DNA from: Oxyruncus cristatus
Lineage: Eukaryota > Chordata > Aves > Passeriformes > Cotingidae
Assembly: GCA_013399855.1 (NCBI GenBank)
Contig: VXAY01006800.1
Span: 536,467-600,466, forward strand
Length of the DNA: 64,000 nt
Direction of reading: 5' to 3'
In this document: positions 25,009 to 37,500 of the stretch, piece by piece
How the letters are laid out: each line of letters starts with the position of its first letter
How positions within the stretch are numbered: position 1 is the first letter of the stretch
Made by a program: the position numbers and the translations under genes
The notes under the pieces: model-generated
Seen by the model: only the letters and a program-made list of their open reading frames with translations
The model's database searches: none
What the model was told of the DNA's origin: nothing

Positions 25009-25040
25009 GTATAAAAAAGGCAACTCAGAGCTATAAAAAG
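25009..25040 (+). promoter_or_regulatory. Possible TATA-type core promoter
   Basis: Two TATAAAAA-like motifs occur at about 25010-25017 and 25032-25039. The second (CTATAAAAAG) stands 59 bases before an ATG in the favourable context ACCATGG. A start site about 30 bases below it would leave a leader of about 30 bases. There is no other support. TATA-like strings are common in AT-rich DNA. Confidence 0.2.
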
Positions 25041-25090
25041 TGAGAGAAACATATTACGCTCTCTAATCTGTTGGTTTTCCCGACTGTACC

Positions 25091-25204
25091 ATGGCATCCT
25101 CCCTGTTTCTCTTCCTCTTTGGTGTTACAATGAGGCTAGAACCAAAAGGAGCTCAGATTTGCTCTCAGAATGGAATCCAGATTGCTGTGCTAGGTTTTCC
25201 TTGA
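25091..25204 (+). CDS. Short frame with signal-peptide-like N-terminus, uncertain
   Basis: A 37-codon frame begins at an ATG in near-optimal context (ACCATGG), starts MASSLFLFLFGV and ends in TGA. The start is a small polar N-region then a hydrophobic core, like a secretory signal; residues 14-37 are mixed. A TATA-like box lies upstream. The frame might instead be a first exon spliced at one of the internal GT sites (for example in TTTG|GTGTT), which would put most of the protein elsewhere. I do not recognise it, and short frames of this size are common by chance. Confidence 0.18.
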   Translation: MASSLFLFLFGVTMRLEPKGAQICSQNGIQIAVLGFP

Positions 25205-26489
25205 AACAGGAGGAAAAAAGAAAAAGATTATGCTAAGCTTCAGAAAAGTAACCCAGCCAGTCCCCTGAGCAAACCCAGCTGATTGGGAGATCCAGGCAAC
25301 AGGAAATATATTAGAAATACAAGCGGTCTGTTGTCTGAAATTTTACCTCTCTCTGGAGCTTAAGTGCATTACTCCCAACTTTTGTGGTTGCATATTTAGT
25401 AGTAAGCAAAATAAGCCACAAACCATTTGGAGATCCTAGGATTAACTGGCATCTGACATTTCAGCTAAACCCTCCTTCCAACCACAAAAGAGTAGCCACA
25501 ACAGCGTGATCTATTTGCCTGTGTTAGCTCCTGATTCAGATCTGGGCATTGTTCACAAGGGCGTTCCTTGGCCTGGGCCAACAGTTCAGCTGCTCCTGCC
25601 AGGCACTTGGCTGTGAGTTATTGCATGACAGTTCATGGGCACATGACTTGGCTTTGTCATATTCACCAGTGTAGACAGAAGTTGTAAGGTATCTTAATCA
25701 TCTCAAAATAAAGGAGGCATAAACACCTTGTGTCCTCTCAAGCAATTTCACTAATTGCTGAGCTACTTTTTAAGGGGAAGGAGACCTCGGTTTGTCTCAT
25801 ATCCCCTTGTTTGGAACTCCAGGTCTCTGAAGTGCAAATACTAAATTTTTACTGCCTTGTTCCTATGTTGCACATACATGATAAGCCATGTCAGCTCGTT
25901 TTCTCTACTTTTCTGTAATGACACCTTTCAAAATACCAGTTTTCATCCGCTTGATTTTTCACAGGCTGAACTGCGGCATTCTCATCTTCAAAGTCTGAAG
26001 TAATTTATATCTCTCTTCTCTTCTATCTGAACTTTGCCTGAGACAGAACCAAATAAGTATCTTTAACTCTTTGGTTGTTATAGGAATTTGCTATGAGAGA
26101 GTTATTTACTCCCTGTTGTCCTTCCGACTGTACAATTGCTTTGACACTGAAGTCCAAAGAGGGAGATTAAACAAACATTAATTACTGTTATTGTTACCTT
26201 CCCCAAGGAAGTAATATGGAATATTTAGCATTTATGTGTAACATTTAAGTAGGGGAAAAGATAAGCAACTGCTGTGAACAGAGTAATCCCACATGAGGCT
26301 AGAAAAGGCCACAGCTCACCTGCACCTGCTGTTTTGTTCTCCGTCAATAATCCTAAACTTGGAGATTGGGATGTTTTCTTACAAGCATGCAAATCAAAGT
26401 TAAAAAGTTCTTTTATAACTTGAATTGAAGCCTTGAGGATATACAAACATTGTCTAATTATACATAACTTGCAGAAACATGATCATTGA
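25205..26489. other. Unique DNA, no gene recognised
   Basis: No gene, RNA or recognisable repeat. Frames at 25730-25918 (+) and 26225-26446 (-) lack features. Confidence 0.5.
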
Positions 26490-26790
26490 GGAGTTCTCTT
26501 GAGCAGACATTAGTAACAGCAATTAAACAGCAACGTAGCACTCTTAGCAAACTGGCTCTCCTATCAGCATCCACAATTGTGGCAAGCCAGGTTCTCATGG
26601 AGAAAATTTCACCAAAGTTATATAAAATAATAAGTAGTATATGGAGAGGGCAACGGTTGCTCACTGTTCTCCAGCACAAAAATGAGGGCCTATCAAATGA
26701 AGCTAGACATTTAATAGAAACAAAAGGAGATGGTTTTCTGACAGTGGGTAGCAGTTCTGCGACATTCCTTGCCAAAAGACATTATGTACA
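26490..26790 (+). mobile_element. Ancient CR1 LINE 3' region fragment
   Basis: The region resembles the 3' part of old amniote CR1 elements in the sense direction. Its clearest block is GAGGGCCTATCAAATGAAG followed by TTTAATAGAAACAAAAGGA and later CATTCCTTGCCAAAAGA. This matches the order 'GGGTCA.CCAATGAA...AACAAAAGGA...TGGAACTCCTTGCC' of the family. It is highly diverged and lacks the terminal repeats. Overlapping frames on both strands (26486-26815 +, 26458-26775 -) are not genes. Assignment rests on remembered consensus. Confidence 0.55.
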
Positions 26791-28617
26791 CAAAAATTCT
26801 ATGTGCATTCAATAAAAAATCAGTAATATATTTAGAAGATACATCTGTTGGGGGTTACCAAACAGAAAAAACACACCAGGCTTAGGAAATTCCTTACCCT
26901 GAAAAGAGCATGAAGACTCAAAAATATGATGTGGGAAGGATCCTTTATTTTTGGCTGCTTGCTTCCTCTTCCCTGGCATCTGCTTACAAACACTGGTCCT
27001 TGGGTTTGGCTGTTGGAAGTGCACCAGCCCACTGGTAATGAAACTTGAGACACCTTCTAAAATGTTCTTCTTCTTTCAAAGGGCTTCAGAGAAATTCAGG
27101 GGAGGCAGGAGCCCTCTCTGAAAGTGCTGGAAATGTCACACTGCAGCTGGGAGGCCTTGGATGTACCCAGAGCCCTTGATCCCTGCTGCACATGATTGCA
27201 CAGAAGGTTAGTCTGAGTACTGGTGGCCAAGGAGGTGGCACTGAGACTGGTGGTTTTTGGGCAATTTGAGGACTGCTGCTGTTGTGAGAGATCATATCTT
27301 ACTCTCTGTAAGTGAAAGGCTCCCAGAGCCACCCTGGTCATGGTATGGGAGTGTTTTTCTTCTCATGAGGCAGGGTACAGGGAAGTTTGTGCAGGGTGAG
27401 ATCTGGGGAAGATGATTTGTCATTAGCATACACCATCCACCAAGTACCATGCTCCTCATTGCACACTCATTCTACTATTCAGTTTCATTCATTTGCATGT
27501 CAGTTTCACAAATTATTCCCATCAGGATGAGTGAAAACTATCTAGAATGTAGTCCTAGGCTTAATCAGCAGGCAAACAAAGTGTGCTCGAATTGTGTACA
27601 CAGTTCACTGGTGTTTACAGTAGTCAAGGTGATGTTATAGCCTCCAGCAGTCTGTACTGAGCGTTTCAAGAACACATCGCAGGAGGGATGGTTCCAACAC
27701 ATTCAAGCCAACCAATAATTGTCAACATTAAGAGGAGAACAATAGCTTAGTCATCCCTTTTAAACCTGTTGCTGATGTAGGAAATATAGACAAGGATCAG
27801 CTTCCAACATATGGCCTGTGCCAAGACTGAATCAGCAGGGAGAAGATGCAGTTCTGTAAGGGTTGGACATGATATACCCTTAAACCATTGCTTTGCAATC
27901 TGTTCCTGGCCCCTCAGGCTCCTGGGAAAAGCGGAGATGGACCTCCCATTTGAACTAATGCAGTTGTACATATGCTTTTGATAGAACTTGCCATAGATAC
28001 AGAAATTCAGACTCCGTATTCCCAGGCTAGAGACATGCTTGCATTTTCCCTCCCTCTCTCTGATTCAAGACTGAATGGTTCAGACGAGGTAGACAAAGCA
28101 ATGCCTGCTTAGTGCATCCAGAGTAGTATTCATATGCAAGGATCAAGTTGCTCAGTGATGTCAAGGATAAAACACTTTCAGGTAGAAGTTTCAGTGCCTG
28201 GAAATTTTAATCCACTAAATTTAGCTGCTGAAGGTCTTCTGGTACCTTTAGAAGGAGGTGGAAACTGCACAGGAGTTTTAAGAAAATGCTGATTTTAGCC
28301 CAGGGGTTTCCACCACAGCAGATGAGAGTGTTCAGGGCTGTGCTTGACCTTCAGAATGAGCTATTTCTCTGTACCACAGGAAATCCCTTGACAAGCTGTT
28401 CCAACAAGGGGCTGGGAATGACAACAGCAGCCAAAAGGGAGGAGGGCTATAGAAAGGTGAGGCAGGGAGCACACTGCAACAGCCCTGAAGGGTCACAGAA
28501 CATGAAGTGTGCTTTATGTTACTGTGTCAAAATTATCTCCCTGTGGGATGGCTGTCTCCTGGTCTACAGATATTTTTGCTGTGGAGGGGACAGCCTACTC
28601 TAAATCCTCAAGTGGAG
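26791..28617. other. Unique DNA, no gene recognised
   Basis: No supported gene. A GC-richer stretch at 27090-27340 has overlapping minus-strand frames without recognisable motifs. The frame at 28286-28603 (+) is likewise featureless. Confidence 0.5.
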
Positions 28618-28685
28618 GAGGTTAAAATAGAATAGATCATATTGTAAGACTGAGGTTAAAATAGAATAGATCATATTGTAAGACT
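28618..28685. repeat. Perfect 34-bp tandem duplication
   Basis: The 34-base unit starting GAGGTTAAAATAG occurs at 28618-28651 and is repeated without any mismatch at 28652-28685. Perfect identity implies a recent event, or an assembly or allelic duplication. Confidence 0.95.
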
Positions 28686-31337
28686 TCCTGTCCCAAGGGC
28701 AGTTTAGCATATGTCTGGAAAATAAAAACTTTTTAAATAATTTATTTTCAAAGGTTTGTCCTCATCTGTCCAGCAGATTGAAGATATACATTTGCCTTGA
28801 GCAACAGCTTCCTTGAATTTCCCGTGAATTGCATTTATATGTTCTTTTAACACAGCAATTTGCACAAGAATGAAGGCCCACCCTCGTCAGACCATCACTC
28901 TGGTAGGACAGAAACATTTCGGTTAATTTGCAATCTTCGGAGTTGACTCAAGAAAGAATAAGTAAACCAAAAAAAAGTAGCCTCAGTCACTGATATCTCA
29001 GCAGCTCTGATATGTACATACTACTCTCCCTAACATGGAAATCTATGAGAATTTTCTAGTCTTTTATAAGAGTAGTATAATTCAGAAAACAATGTATCTA
29101 TACATCTATCTGTGTTGATATTTAGAATTTTGGGCTCATCTCTTCCTGTATTTTATAGTTCAGCTATGTATCCTGTTCAGCTATCCTGAAACATAATGCA
29201 AAGAATCTTTATTTTTTATGCTAATATTGTTATCTAGAACACAATGAAACTGCAGTTGCATCCATTGGGATGAGCAGGGTTAATTTATATCATTAAAAAT
29301 CTACCATAGTCTGCAAGGAATTGTGTTATACACACTGAGATTTTGTTTTTATTTTTGTCAACCTTTCTTCTTACATTATACACGTGCAGTTGCATGATTA
29401 AGTCAAAAGCATAGATAGTGGATGATAATTTAAGAATACTTTCCTGATAAGCAGTTTGAGCAAAGATTTCTACAAAATTTCTACAGAATCTGCTAAGATT
29501 CTAACATTTAAATCTCTTGTGATGGCTTAGAGTTCAACTGGAGTAAAACTCACAAGATAGAACATAACTGAAATAACTCTTACTGGTGAAAAAAGTTTTG
29601 AAGCCAACACTTTATTAACTACAGAAATCTTGAGGTCATTATTTACTTTATAGGATTGAATGTGATAAATACAACAGGTGAGTTATTGCTTGTACCTGTT
29701 TAAAAGTTATGAGGACATTTATAGTGCTGAAAAAGGTTGTTATGTTTTGTAACTTATAAAACACAACCAAATGGAAGCAAAATAATTGCAGACTATGGTA
29801 AAAAAAAAAAAAAAATCTGACGGAATAAGTACTGAATAAACTACTGATTAAAATAGAGATCTATTATGCCCTGGCCAAACAGGGAGAAGAAAAGTACCTC
29901 TAGAGGTCATATAAGTTCAAGTTCTCCACTGGTGGTAAAAGTACATAACATTTGGAAAGGTCTGTGGGGCTCTAGAGGTTACTCCAGCAAATAGTTTTCA
30001 TTTGTCTATCTGCAAAAGCCATCAGCTGCAGAACAACATCAGGCAGCCTGAAGCAGATTTACTGTCCCAGCTACTCTTGGTAAGGAGCAGAACTACCGGT
30101 GCATCTTGACATGGCTGCACAGAGACACAGCCTTCTGCTCCCAGAAGCCCCCCAATCACAACAGGTTTTGTGTATGTGCAGGGAGTGTGAAAATGGAGGG
30201 AAAAGACATTCCCTGATTTATTAAACTCAGGTTCATCGTCAGGATGGACTTGTTATGACAGTTCCGTGTGGCCAAGAGTTTAGGTTTATCCATCCAGTCT
30301 GTGACTGTTGTAACAGTATGCACTGTGGTTTACCATCAGAGCTAATTTTTGGTTGGTTTAGGTCCTTAATATTATTAAGCAGAAAGTCTTGTTGTGCCCC
30401 TGTTTTTCATGTATATCAGACTATCAGTGTATATCAGAATATCAATCTACCAGGAGACAGTAATGTCAAGTGATTTGTCCCCAGTTAGTTTTCTCTAAGC
30501 TAACTTCACATCAGTTGAGAAGTTTGTCCACTGAGTTTTCTCAAGAGGGACATAAAACAGACACGAACCAACAGAGTTCAAGGGAGCCTTTTAGACTGAC
30601 ATTTAAATAATGTGTTATCAGAAAAAGAAAAAACTTGTTCTAATTATTGCCTTCTTTCTATTTCATACTTATGAGTCTCCCTCCAATGTTTAAATATACA
30701 TTGATTTTATTAATTTGTAAGTAAAGACAGTCTCTTTCCAGACTTTTAATTAATGTTGATCCTTACAGTGTTCCCACATCAACAGCTCCTTATCAGAGTT
30801 TTATAGTATCCATGTCCCACTTTCTGTCCAGTAATCCCACTTATTCTTTGAGATTATCTTTTTGCTCAGAGTGACTTTGTGCCTGGTTTACGATTTGTTT
30901 ACAAGGATCTCCCTAGTTACACATATGTTGATGTAAGCTTTTGGATGAACTTTTCAGGCAATCCTCTTGGGGCTAGAATTCACCACACCTTTTTGCTGAG
31001 CGTTGTCCTCCTTTGCAATCACTGCCAATTCCTCACATGTTTTAAGCTTGATGTGGGTCATGTTACAGCAGCCAAGAAGTCAGTCCCAGAAATGATTCCT
31101 ACACCATTACTTGTGACGTTACCTCCTGCTGTTGTATAAAAATGACAATCACATCTTTGCTGTTGAAAGATGCAGTAAAGCTTAAACAGTAAAGCTCAAA
31201 CACCACTGAACTATTAAAAGTAGATTAATAGTGACTTTAGATCAGGTAAAGACTGTGGTTGTACTGTTTTGTGATAAAATGGAAAAGGATATAAGAAATC
31301 ACTTTTATAAGCTACAGACACACAGATTTCACTGCAG
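28686..31337. other. Unique AT-rich DNA, no gene recognised
   Basis: No gene or recognisable interspersed repeat. A poly(A) run of about 16 lies at 29800-29815. Frames at 30255-30473 and 30879-31139 (+) have no family features. Confidence 0.5.
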
Positions 31338-31547
31338 ATAAGGAAGGAAATTATTTTGTTTTGGCTGTGCACACTGAACAAATATTTCATTGAATCACAA
31401 ATTGTCCCTACTCTGAGCGTTTTTGTTGGAAAGAGGTTGAAAACAAGTTGTCAACACCTTATTGCTGAAAGACTGAAGGACTCACAGCTCTATGCTGGGT
31501 TTCTGAGAACACAAAAACCTTCAGAGAAATGTGAAGATTCACCTTGA
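31338..31547 (+). other. Candidate terminal exon, weak
   Basis: An acceptor-like TTTCACTGCAG ends at 31337. One frame is then open to a TGA at 31545-31547; its C-terminal part has a basic, charged pattern (for example GKRLKTSCQHLIAERLKD). An AATAAA at 31769-31774 could serve as a polyadenylation signal about 220 bases after the stop. I recognise no protein. This is the sort of arrangement chance can give in a window of this size, so confidence is low. Confidence 0.15.
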
Positions 31548-33004
31548 ATTGAGGATTACTTTTGTTGTACACCCAACAACCTAACTAGTGAAAGACCCTG
31601 AGGAAACCTTTCTGATTTCCAGATGAGTCTCCAGAATTAGAAAATCCGGGGTCATGTCCGCTCTGTGAACTCTCAGACTGTACAAGATGACTATGTACAA
31701 GCAACTGAACAGATCCTCTAGTCTTCGCAAGCAACGTGGTAGGAAACACATTAACATCTAAGGTAAGGAATAAAAAAAACATTACACCTGGAATACTGCG
31801 AATTTAGACGCTCCTGACTCAAGAACTAGCCTGATGATATTAAGGTGACCTGTCATTATCAATAGCTCCCCCATGCTTTCTCTTAGCTATACAGAAGTAA
31901 ACCAGAGGATACTGAAGTTGAACGCTGAAAGCTGTATTGGCAAAGCTCTCAGACTCAGAATTTGACAGATCTTTTGTTTTCAAAACCCATTTGCAAAATC
32001 CAAGGGTTTTTAAAAAGGTTTATTTTCCCCTCAAGGAGTTTAAGCAATTGGTGCCAACAGGCCAGCTGTCAAGTCCCAGTGTTATATATCTGTGTAGAGG
32101 GAAGTTGGATTAATGGAAAAATTCATAAGAAAGCATTTCACTGTGAGATTTCCAAATGGTTTGTGTTAATAATAAGGGGGTGGGGAGAAATAATTTGAAG
32201 TGATTGATATCTGGTTCTGTTTTCTCAAATCTGTCTTAACAGGGCCAATGCTAAGACATGTCACACAGCTATGGCTCTGTGATAAAGGAGATTTATAACT
32301 CTTATGGACTCCAGAATAGGTAATGAATTGATTGAATGACATTATCAATCTTTAGTAATAGAAAAAATAACAATAAAACCATTTTAAAATCAAGATGAAT
32401 ACATAACACCAATTTATATGGATCTCACTAACCTCATATAAAAAGCAATTGTGAATGCTAATGATTCACTGGAGAGTAGGGAATTTAAATGAGATGGATT
32501 AAAAGGACTAACTATCTAGAACATCTGTTAATTTACCAGTCTTAAAATAAACTTATGACAATAGCAGCATGTGCAGTCAAACCTGCCAAATATCAGTTAT
32601 TTATTAAGTGTAGTTGAAGATTTTAGATAATTGCTTTACAAGAAATAGTTATTTTCCAAAAAGATATTTTATTGAAGGATCAGAAAATTTCCCCTAGTAG
32701 TCTAATAATCAAGTCCTTCATTTACTGGGTGAAGTGGGTGTCAGTAGTTGGATAATTAGTTGTGCAGTTACAATCATTTGTTCATTTTTCTAAAGTAAAA
32801 CTATTTTTTCACCCAGTCTACTATATAACCTCCTCCACTGCAAGCCAGAACATTAAGACTTTGCTCAGTGCATTGTCTTCAGCCTTTGTTCAACCAGCAA
32901 CTTCCAAAGGACCAGCTCTCACCTGCCCCTGGGCAGGAATAACATCAGGCATCAGCACGAGTGGACCAACAAGCGGGACAGGAACTTTGCCAAGAAGCAC
33001 CTGA
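31548..33004. other. Unique AT-rich DNA, no gene recognised
   Basis: No gene is supported. The frame at 32762-33004 (+) runs up to the CR1 start and has no recognisable motif. The last 100 bases before the CR1 are GC-richer and could be a poorly preserved extension of it. Confidence 0.5.
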
Positions 33005-33630
33005 GAGTCCCACTGGACACAAGTTAACCATGCACCAGCACTGTGCCCCTGTGGAAAAGGCTGGTGATATCCCAGGCTGCACTGGGCAAAGTATTGCTAG
33101 AAGACCAAGGGAGCTGGTTCTTCAACTGTACTCACCTTCCACGAGACATGTCTGGGGTGTTGGATTCCATTCTCTGCTCCCCAGTACAAGACAGACATAT
33201 GTCTGCAGCCAGCAAAGGGCCGCAAAGAGGATTAAGGTACTGGATGCTGAGAGAGCTGGGAATGTTTAGCCTGGAGAAGAAGAAGCTCAGGGGGATCTTA
33301 TCAGTGTGTGTAAATATCTGATGGAGGGAAGAAACTTGGAAAAAGGAGGCAGCCAAACTCTTCCCAGTAGTGTCCAGTGACAGGAGGCCATGGTCATAAA
33401 TTGAAATACAGAAAATTTCATCTGAACATTAAAAACACCACCCTCCCTAACCTTTTTCTTTGAAAGTGGTTGAACACCGAAACAAAATGTTCAGAGAAAC
33501 TGTGGAGTCTCCATCCTTGGAAATATTCAGACCCATTCTAGACACAGGCCTGAGCAACCTTTTCAGGGAAGGCTGTTAGACATGATGCTCTCCAGAATTT
33601 CCTTCCAATCTCAACCAGTTCTATGATTCT
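33005..33630 (+). mobile_element. CR1 LINE, 3' part, 5'-truncated
   Basis: Sense-strand CR1 from the end of the reverse transcriptase frame through the 3' region. The recognisable order is 'CAGCACTGTGCCC', 'CCAGGCTGCA', 'AGAGAGCTGGGAATGTTTAGCCTGGAGAAG', 'ATCTTATCA', 'TGTGGAGTCTCCATCCTTGGA', 'CCTGAGCAACCT', and finally 'TTCTATGATTCT' with the terminal octamer. Each block is diverged from consensus, so this is an intermediate-age copy. Short frames inside it (32961-33321 +, 33132-33356 -) are remnants or shadows and not genes. Confidence 0.92.
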
Positions 33631-34427
33631 TTTGCTTTCACTAACAACCGATACATGTTATTCTTTAAAGGCTGGAAGGGAAAAACATTTCTCTTTTTAC
33701 TTCCACTATGACAGCAAAATGTTTTTCCAGTGATAAATGAGATGCGCCAGTTTGCACAGGAATGACAGATTTTAAAAAAAATGGAGCCTGCAAAAATTTA
33801 TGCAGCTAAGTAGCCAATTCCATTTGCAAAAATGTTGAGCTTGTCTTCCCAAAATGCTACGAAAATCAGGGCAGTATTGGTTTTGCACCCAGGAATCCAT
33901 GGTGTACGAGGTGGTTCTTTCACTGTTGAATTCTTTCATGTTTTTACATAAACTGCTTTCCTAGTCCTGTTTCCATGTTAGCCTGAGACTGAGGCAATCA
34001 TCTGTATCACTGGGGTGAAACACTTTTTTCAACTTTCTTCAGGGAAAAAGCAAATGTGTAAAAATCAATCAGACTTTGAAGAAAAAAGGGGTCTGGAGAA
34101 AGAATAAACACTCTGAAATGCAATTTGGACTCTGAAAAACTTGTTTTTTTAACTAGGACCAGGTGTCAAAATCCTTACTGCCTCTTCCCTCCAAGGTGTC
34201 TTTGTTATGTTGCTATAAATTTAAAATGTGCTCTCCTATTTTTTTGTTTTGGTAGGACTGAGCAGAGTTGTTCATTAATTGTGACCCAGAAAAATGGAAG
34301 TTCCTACAAATATGTTTTCTGAGATGAGCCATTGGTGTTGGGATCCTGGTCAAATTTGCTTCTTGCCACCACTTTCTTTAGAAAAAAATGTGTCTACCAG
34401 AAAGATATCGATCACAGTTTATGCCAT
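33631..34427. other. Unique DNA, no gene recognised
   Basis: AT-rich, with no recognisable gene or repeat. Confidence 0.5.
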
Positions 34428-34560
34428 ACCTTAACGGTGAGAGCACTGTCTGTAGAATATGCAGAGCTGGGTTTCATTTCCTGTTCAGTCTGAAAGGGTC
34501 CAAATTCAGAAATTCTCCATCCTAAGAAAGCTCCTTAACTCTGTGGCTGAGCTGGGAACA
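34428..34560 (+). mobile_element. Ancient tRNA-derived (MIR-like) SINE fragment
   Basis: The sequence GGTGAGAGCACTGTCTG...GAGCTGGGTTTCATTTCC resembles the tRNA-derived head of amniote MIR-like SINEs: 'GGTTAGAGCACT' then 'GACCTGGGTTCAATTCC', which is the internal promoter A-box to B-box spacing. The following part, with 'TCCAAATTCAGAAATTCTCCATC...CCTTAACTCTGTGGCT', resembles the inverted head found in some reptile copies ('CGAACCTGGGTCTCC...CCTAACCACT'). Diverged; assignment is from memory of the families. Confidence 0.45.
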
Positions 34561-37500
34561 GTCAGACACTTGCATCCCTTCTTTTAGTATTATGCTATTA
34601 AGCAAAGGAATGAAAGATTTATGAGCTCAGCAAGCAAAACACTAAAAGAAGTTTAGTCTTTCAGCTGAAAATGAAGAATTTTATTTTGTTTCCTGCCTTG
34701 GTCCCTGTTTAAACATTTTACGTTAAGCAGTTGTTAAATGGAATACAGAAATGGGAGCCCAAAACATCATCTGTTCAGCAGGGACAGATCCTTCTTTTAA
34801 AGCACTGAGGAGGAGAAGGCCATGGTGCCAAGGGTCCATTTGCTTCCTAGCACGTACAAAACCAGGGTTCCAGGTCCATTTTGGCATTAGGGATTCAAAA
34901 CTCTTTTCCAGAAGACTGCCTTACCCACAAAGGCAGATTAGCTGTTTTGGAAGGGGGTAACCATTGTTTTCCAATTGGCCTAGTGTGAAATTCACAGGCC
35001 AAAAATAAGCATAAGCAAAATGGAAGTTACTTTGTATTGCAAATTTGGGGCACAGAGAAGACCTAGTTTCTAAACTCTTCCGTCTTACGTTTATGGTGGT
35101 TTTTTTTTTTTCCTATTCCAATGACTGCTTAATGTAAACTGCATAAACAGCTAACAGAGCAGGAAATTGAACTCAGACGTAAGTTGAAATCATCCGAGGT
35201 GAAAGAAACTGTGAAACCATAAGGTCCTCCCTTTTGTTGGAGAGTTGAATGAACACTCATCTGTTATGAAAATGTTGGCATAAAGATGGCATGGTACAAT
35301 TTAAAAGAGGTGGGCCTGATTTTTTATTTCCCCTCAAAATTTTCATGGAGCTGAGATTTCAAGTGAATACAAGCAACTTTGCACACCACAGATTGGATGG
35401 TGGCAGAGCACTCAGGTCCAAGCTTGTGATTGTTGGTTTTGACAGGCTACACCTGGGTATCTTTCCTTTTATGTGTAAGTACTGAATTGCTCTAATGAGA
35501 CACCTTGTTCTCCCATGTTCTGTACTCAGAAGCTTGATACCCAATTGAGGGCACTGTGGTCTGGCTGCTTGAGGCAGAACCTCCCAGTGAGGCAGCACGG
35601 TACCCAACTTGGAGGTGTCTCCTCCCTTCACCAGCCCAGGCTCAACTCTGCATCTGTTTCTTGCCTAGAGGATCTCTTGCCTAGAGTCTAATCAGACTTA
35701 TTTGTGTATTTTTAATACATATGCACAATTCTTTGAAGATTTCTAAATGTTGACTTGCAGCAAACCCATTTTTTAATCTCACAGTAAATCTCCTGGCCCT
35801 CATTAAAATGAATAACATACATTTACATGGGTATAATTCATTTTATATTAAATACAGCTACAGCAAGAGCTACAGCTGTAATACATCTTACAAGGTAAAG
35901 ATCAACAAAAATGAATCTTATGTGCTGTACCATTAGCAAATCACTGATTCTTTCTCCAGGTTGAGGCAGGCATCTCAAGAGGGGAAAAATATTTCTAGAA
36001 TGACAGTAAATTAGTTCAACAGTAAACATGCAGTAATGAATTCTTGGATTAGAAGAACATGCTCTTCAGTTGTAGAAATTGGCCAAGGTATTTGGGAAAA
36101 CTATTGAATGCAGTCAGAAAATATCCCAAATGGCACCGGAACCTAATAAATGCAGACACAGTTTTCAATCCTTTCTTCATTACTCTGTGTATGTGAAGTA
36201 GAAAAGGATTTAAAAGGAAATTGATGTGCAACAAAAGTGAGGGTGCGCTGAAAGTACAGCTCCTCATGAACCTGGTTGCATTCTCATGGTTACCAGATGG
36301 TTATCTCCTCGTCTAGCTAAAACCAGTCCATCTAAGGCATATCAATGTATCACACATAGTAATTAAAACAAGCACAACTTAAGGGAGATAAACTGAAAAG
36401 CCTGACAGCTCCTCAGCTGGTTTAAATCAGTATAGATCCACTGATGTCAACGGGCTTTTGCCAACTTACACAAGCTGAGAATCATGTCCTGTGTGTCAGT
36501 GTTTGATCCGAGCCCAGCTGGGACGCATTGCAACTAAGGTGTGAGGTGAAGAAGATGTTTCTAAAAAGCAACTCTATTCCCTTTATCCTACACTATCTTG
36601 GTGTTAAAATGGTTCCTTGCCTAGTTTAGGGAGCAGTTCTGGCTCCTCTGGCTGCTGCAGTGAGGCATCTTTCAGGTCAGTAGCACACAGAGAGCCTCAC
36701 AGGAAAGAACCAGAGTGAGAAGGTGAAGGAAAGAACCATCAGGTAGTTACAGAAGGAAACCTGAATCCTACTACAAGCTTTGCCACTAAGCTTCCTGTAA
36801 ACAGTGGGCAAATCTAGTTGACTTCAAACTATTACCTCGTATTTTTCCAAGACATTGACTAACTTCTGAGTCTTGGTGTTTGACATTCCATCTGAATCAC
36901 TACGGAATGTTATACCCATCCATTCATCCATTCATTCGCCTGGTCTATTTCCTCTTTAACAGTACCAGAACAGCTCTGTAATTTATTGCAGTGCCTTTTT
37001 GGATCTCCAATCTCCATCAAAATTTTTTTCATTCTTGAGGAAAAAAAAAAAAAACAAGCCCAAACCCAGATTTCATTGCTCTTCCTTCCTCAAAGTTGTT
37101 TGATGTTTCAAATCACGATATGTTTTTAATTAGTGATCACCATCTCCTGATGTCAGAACAAACTATCTGATTCTTGTTAATTTTTTTCCCACATTTACAA
37201 GGCACTTTTGTGGTCACAGAATAGATCTATTTAATTCATAACCTTTTCCATCAAAACAATCCCCTTTTTCTACAGATCTTTCTCCATCTTTCCTTTCCAT
37301 TCATTTTATTTTTTTCTTTCAGTTGCCGGTATTAGTGTGCTTTGTTTGGGTCATTGTTCTTCTATACCACCTTCATTTTTGTTTCCCATGGCAAATGAGG
37401 TAAAATAAATGGACTCACAAACTAGTGTGGAAAATTAAAGTTTATTTCTTATTTTTTAAATCTTTTTAAAAGATTTTTAAAATATTTTTTCTGAGATTCA

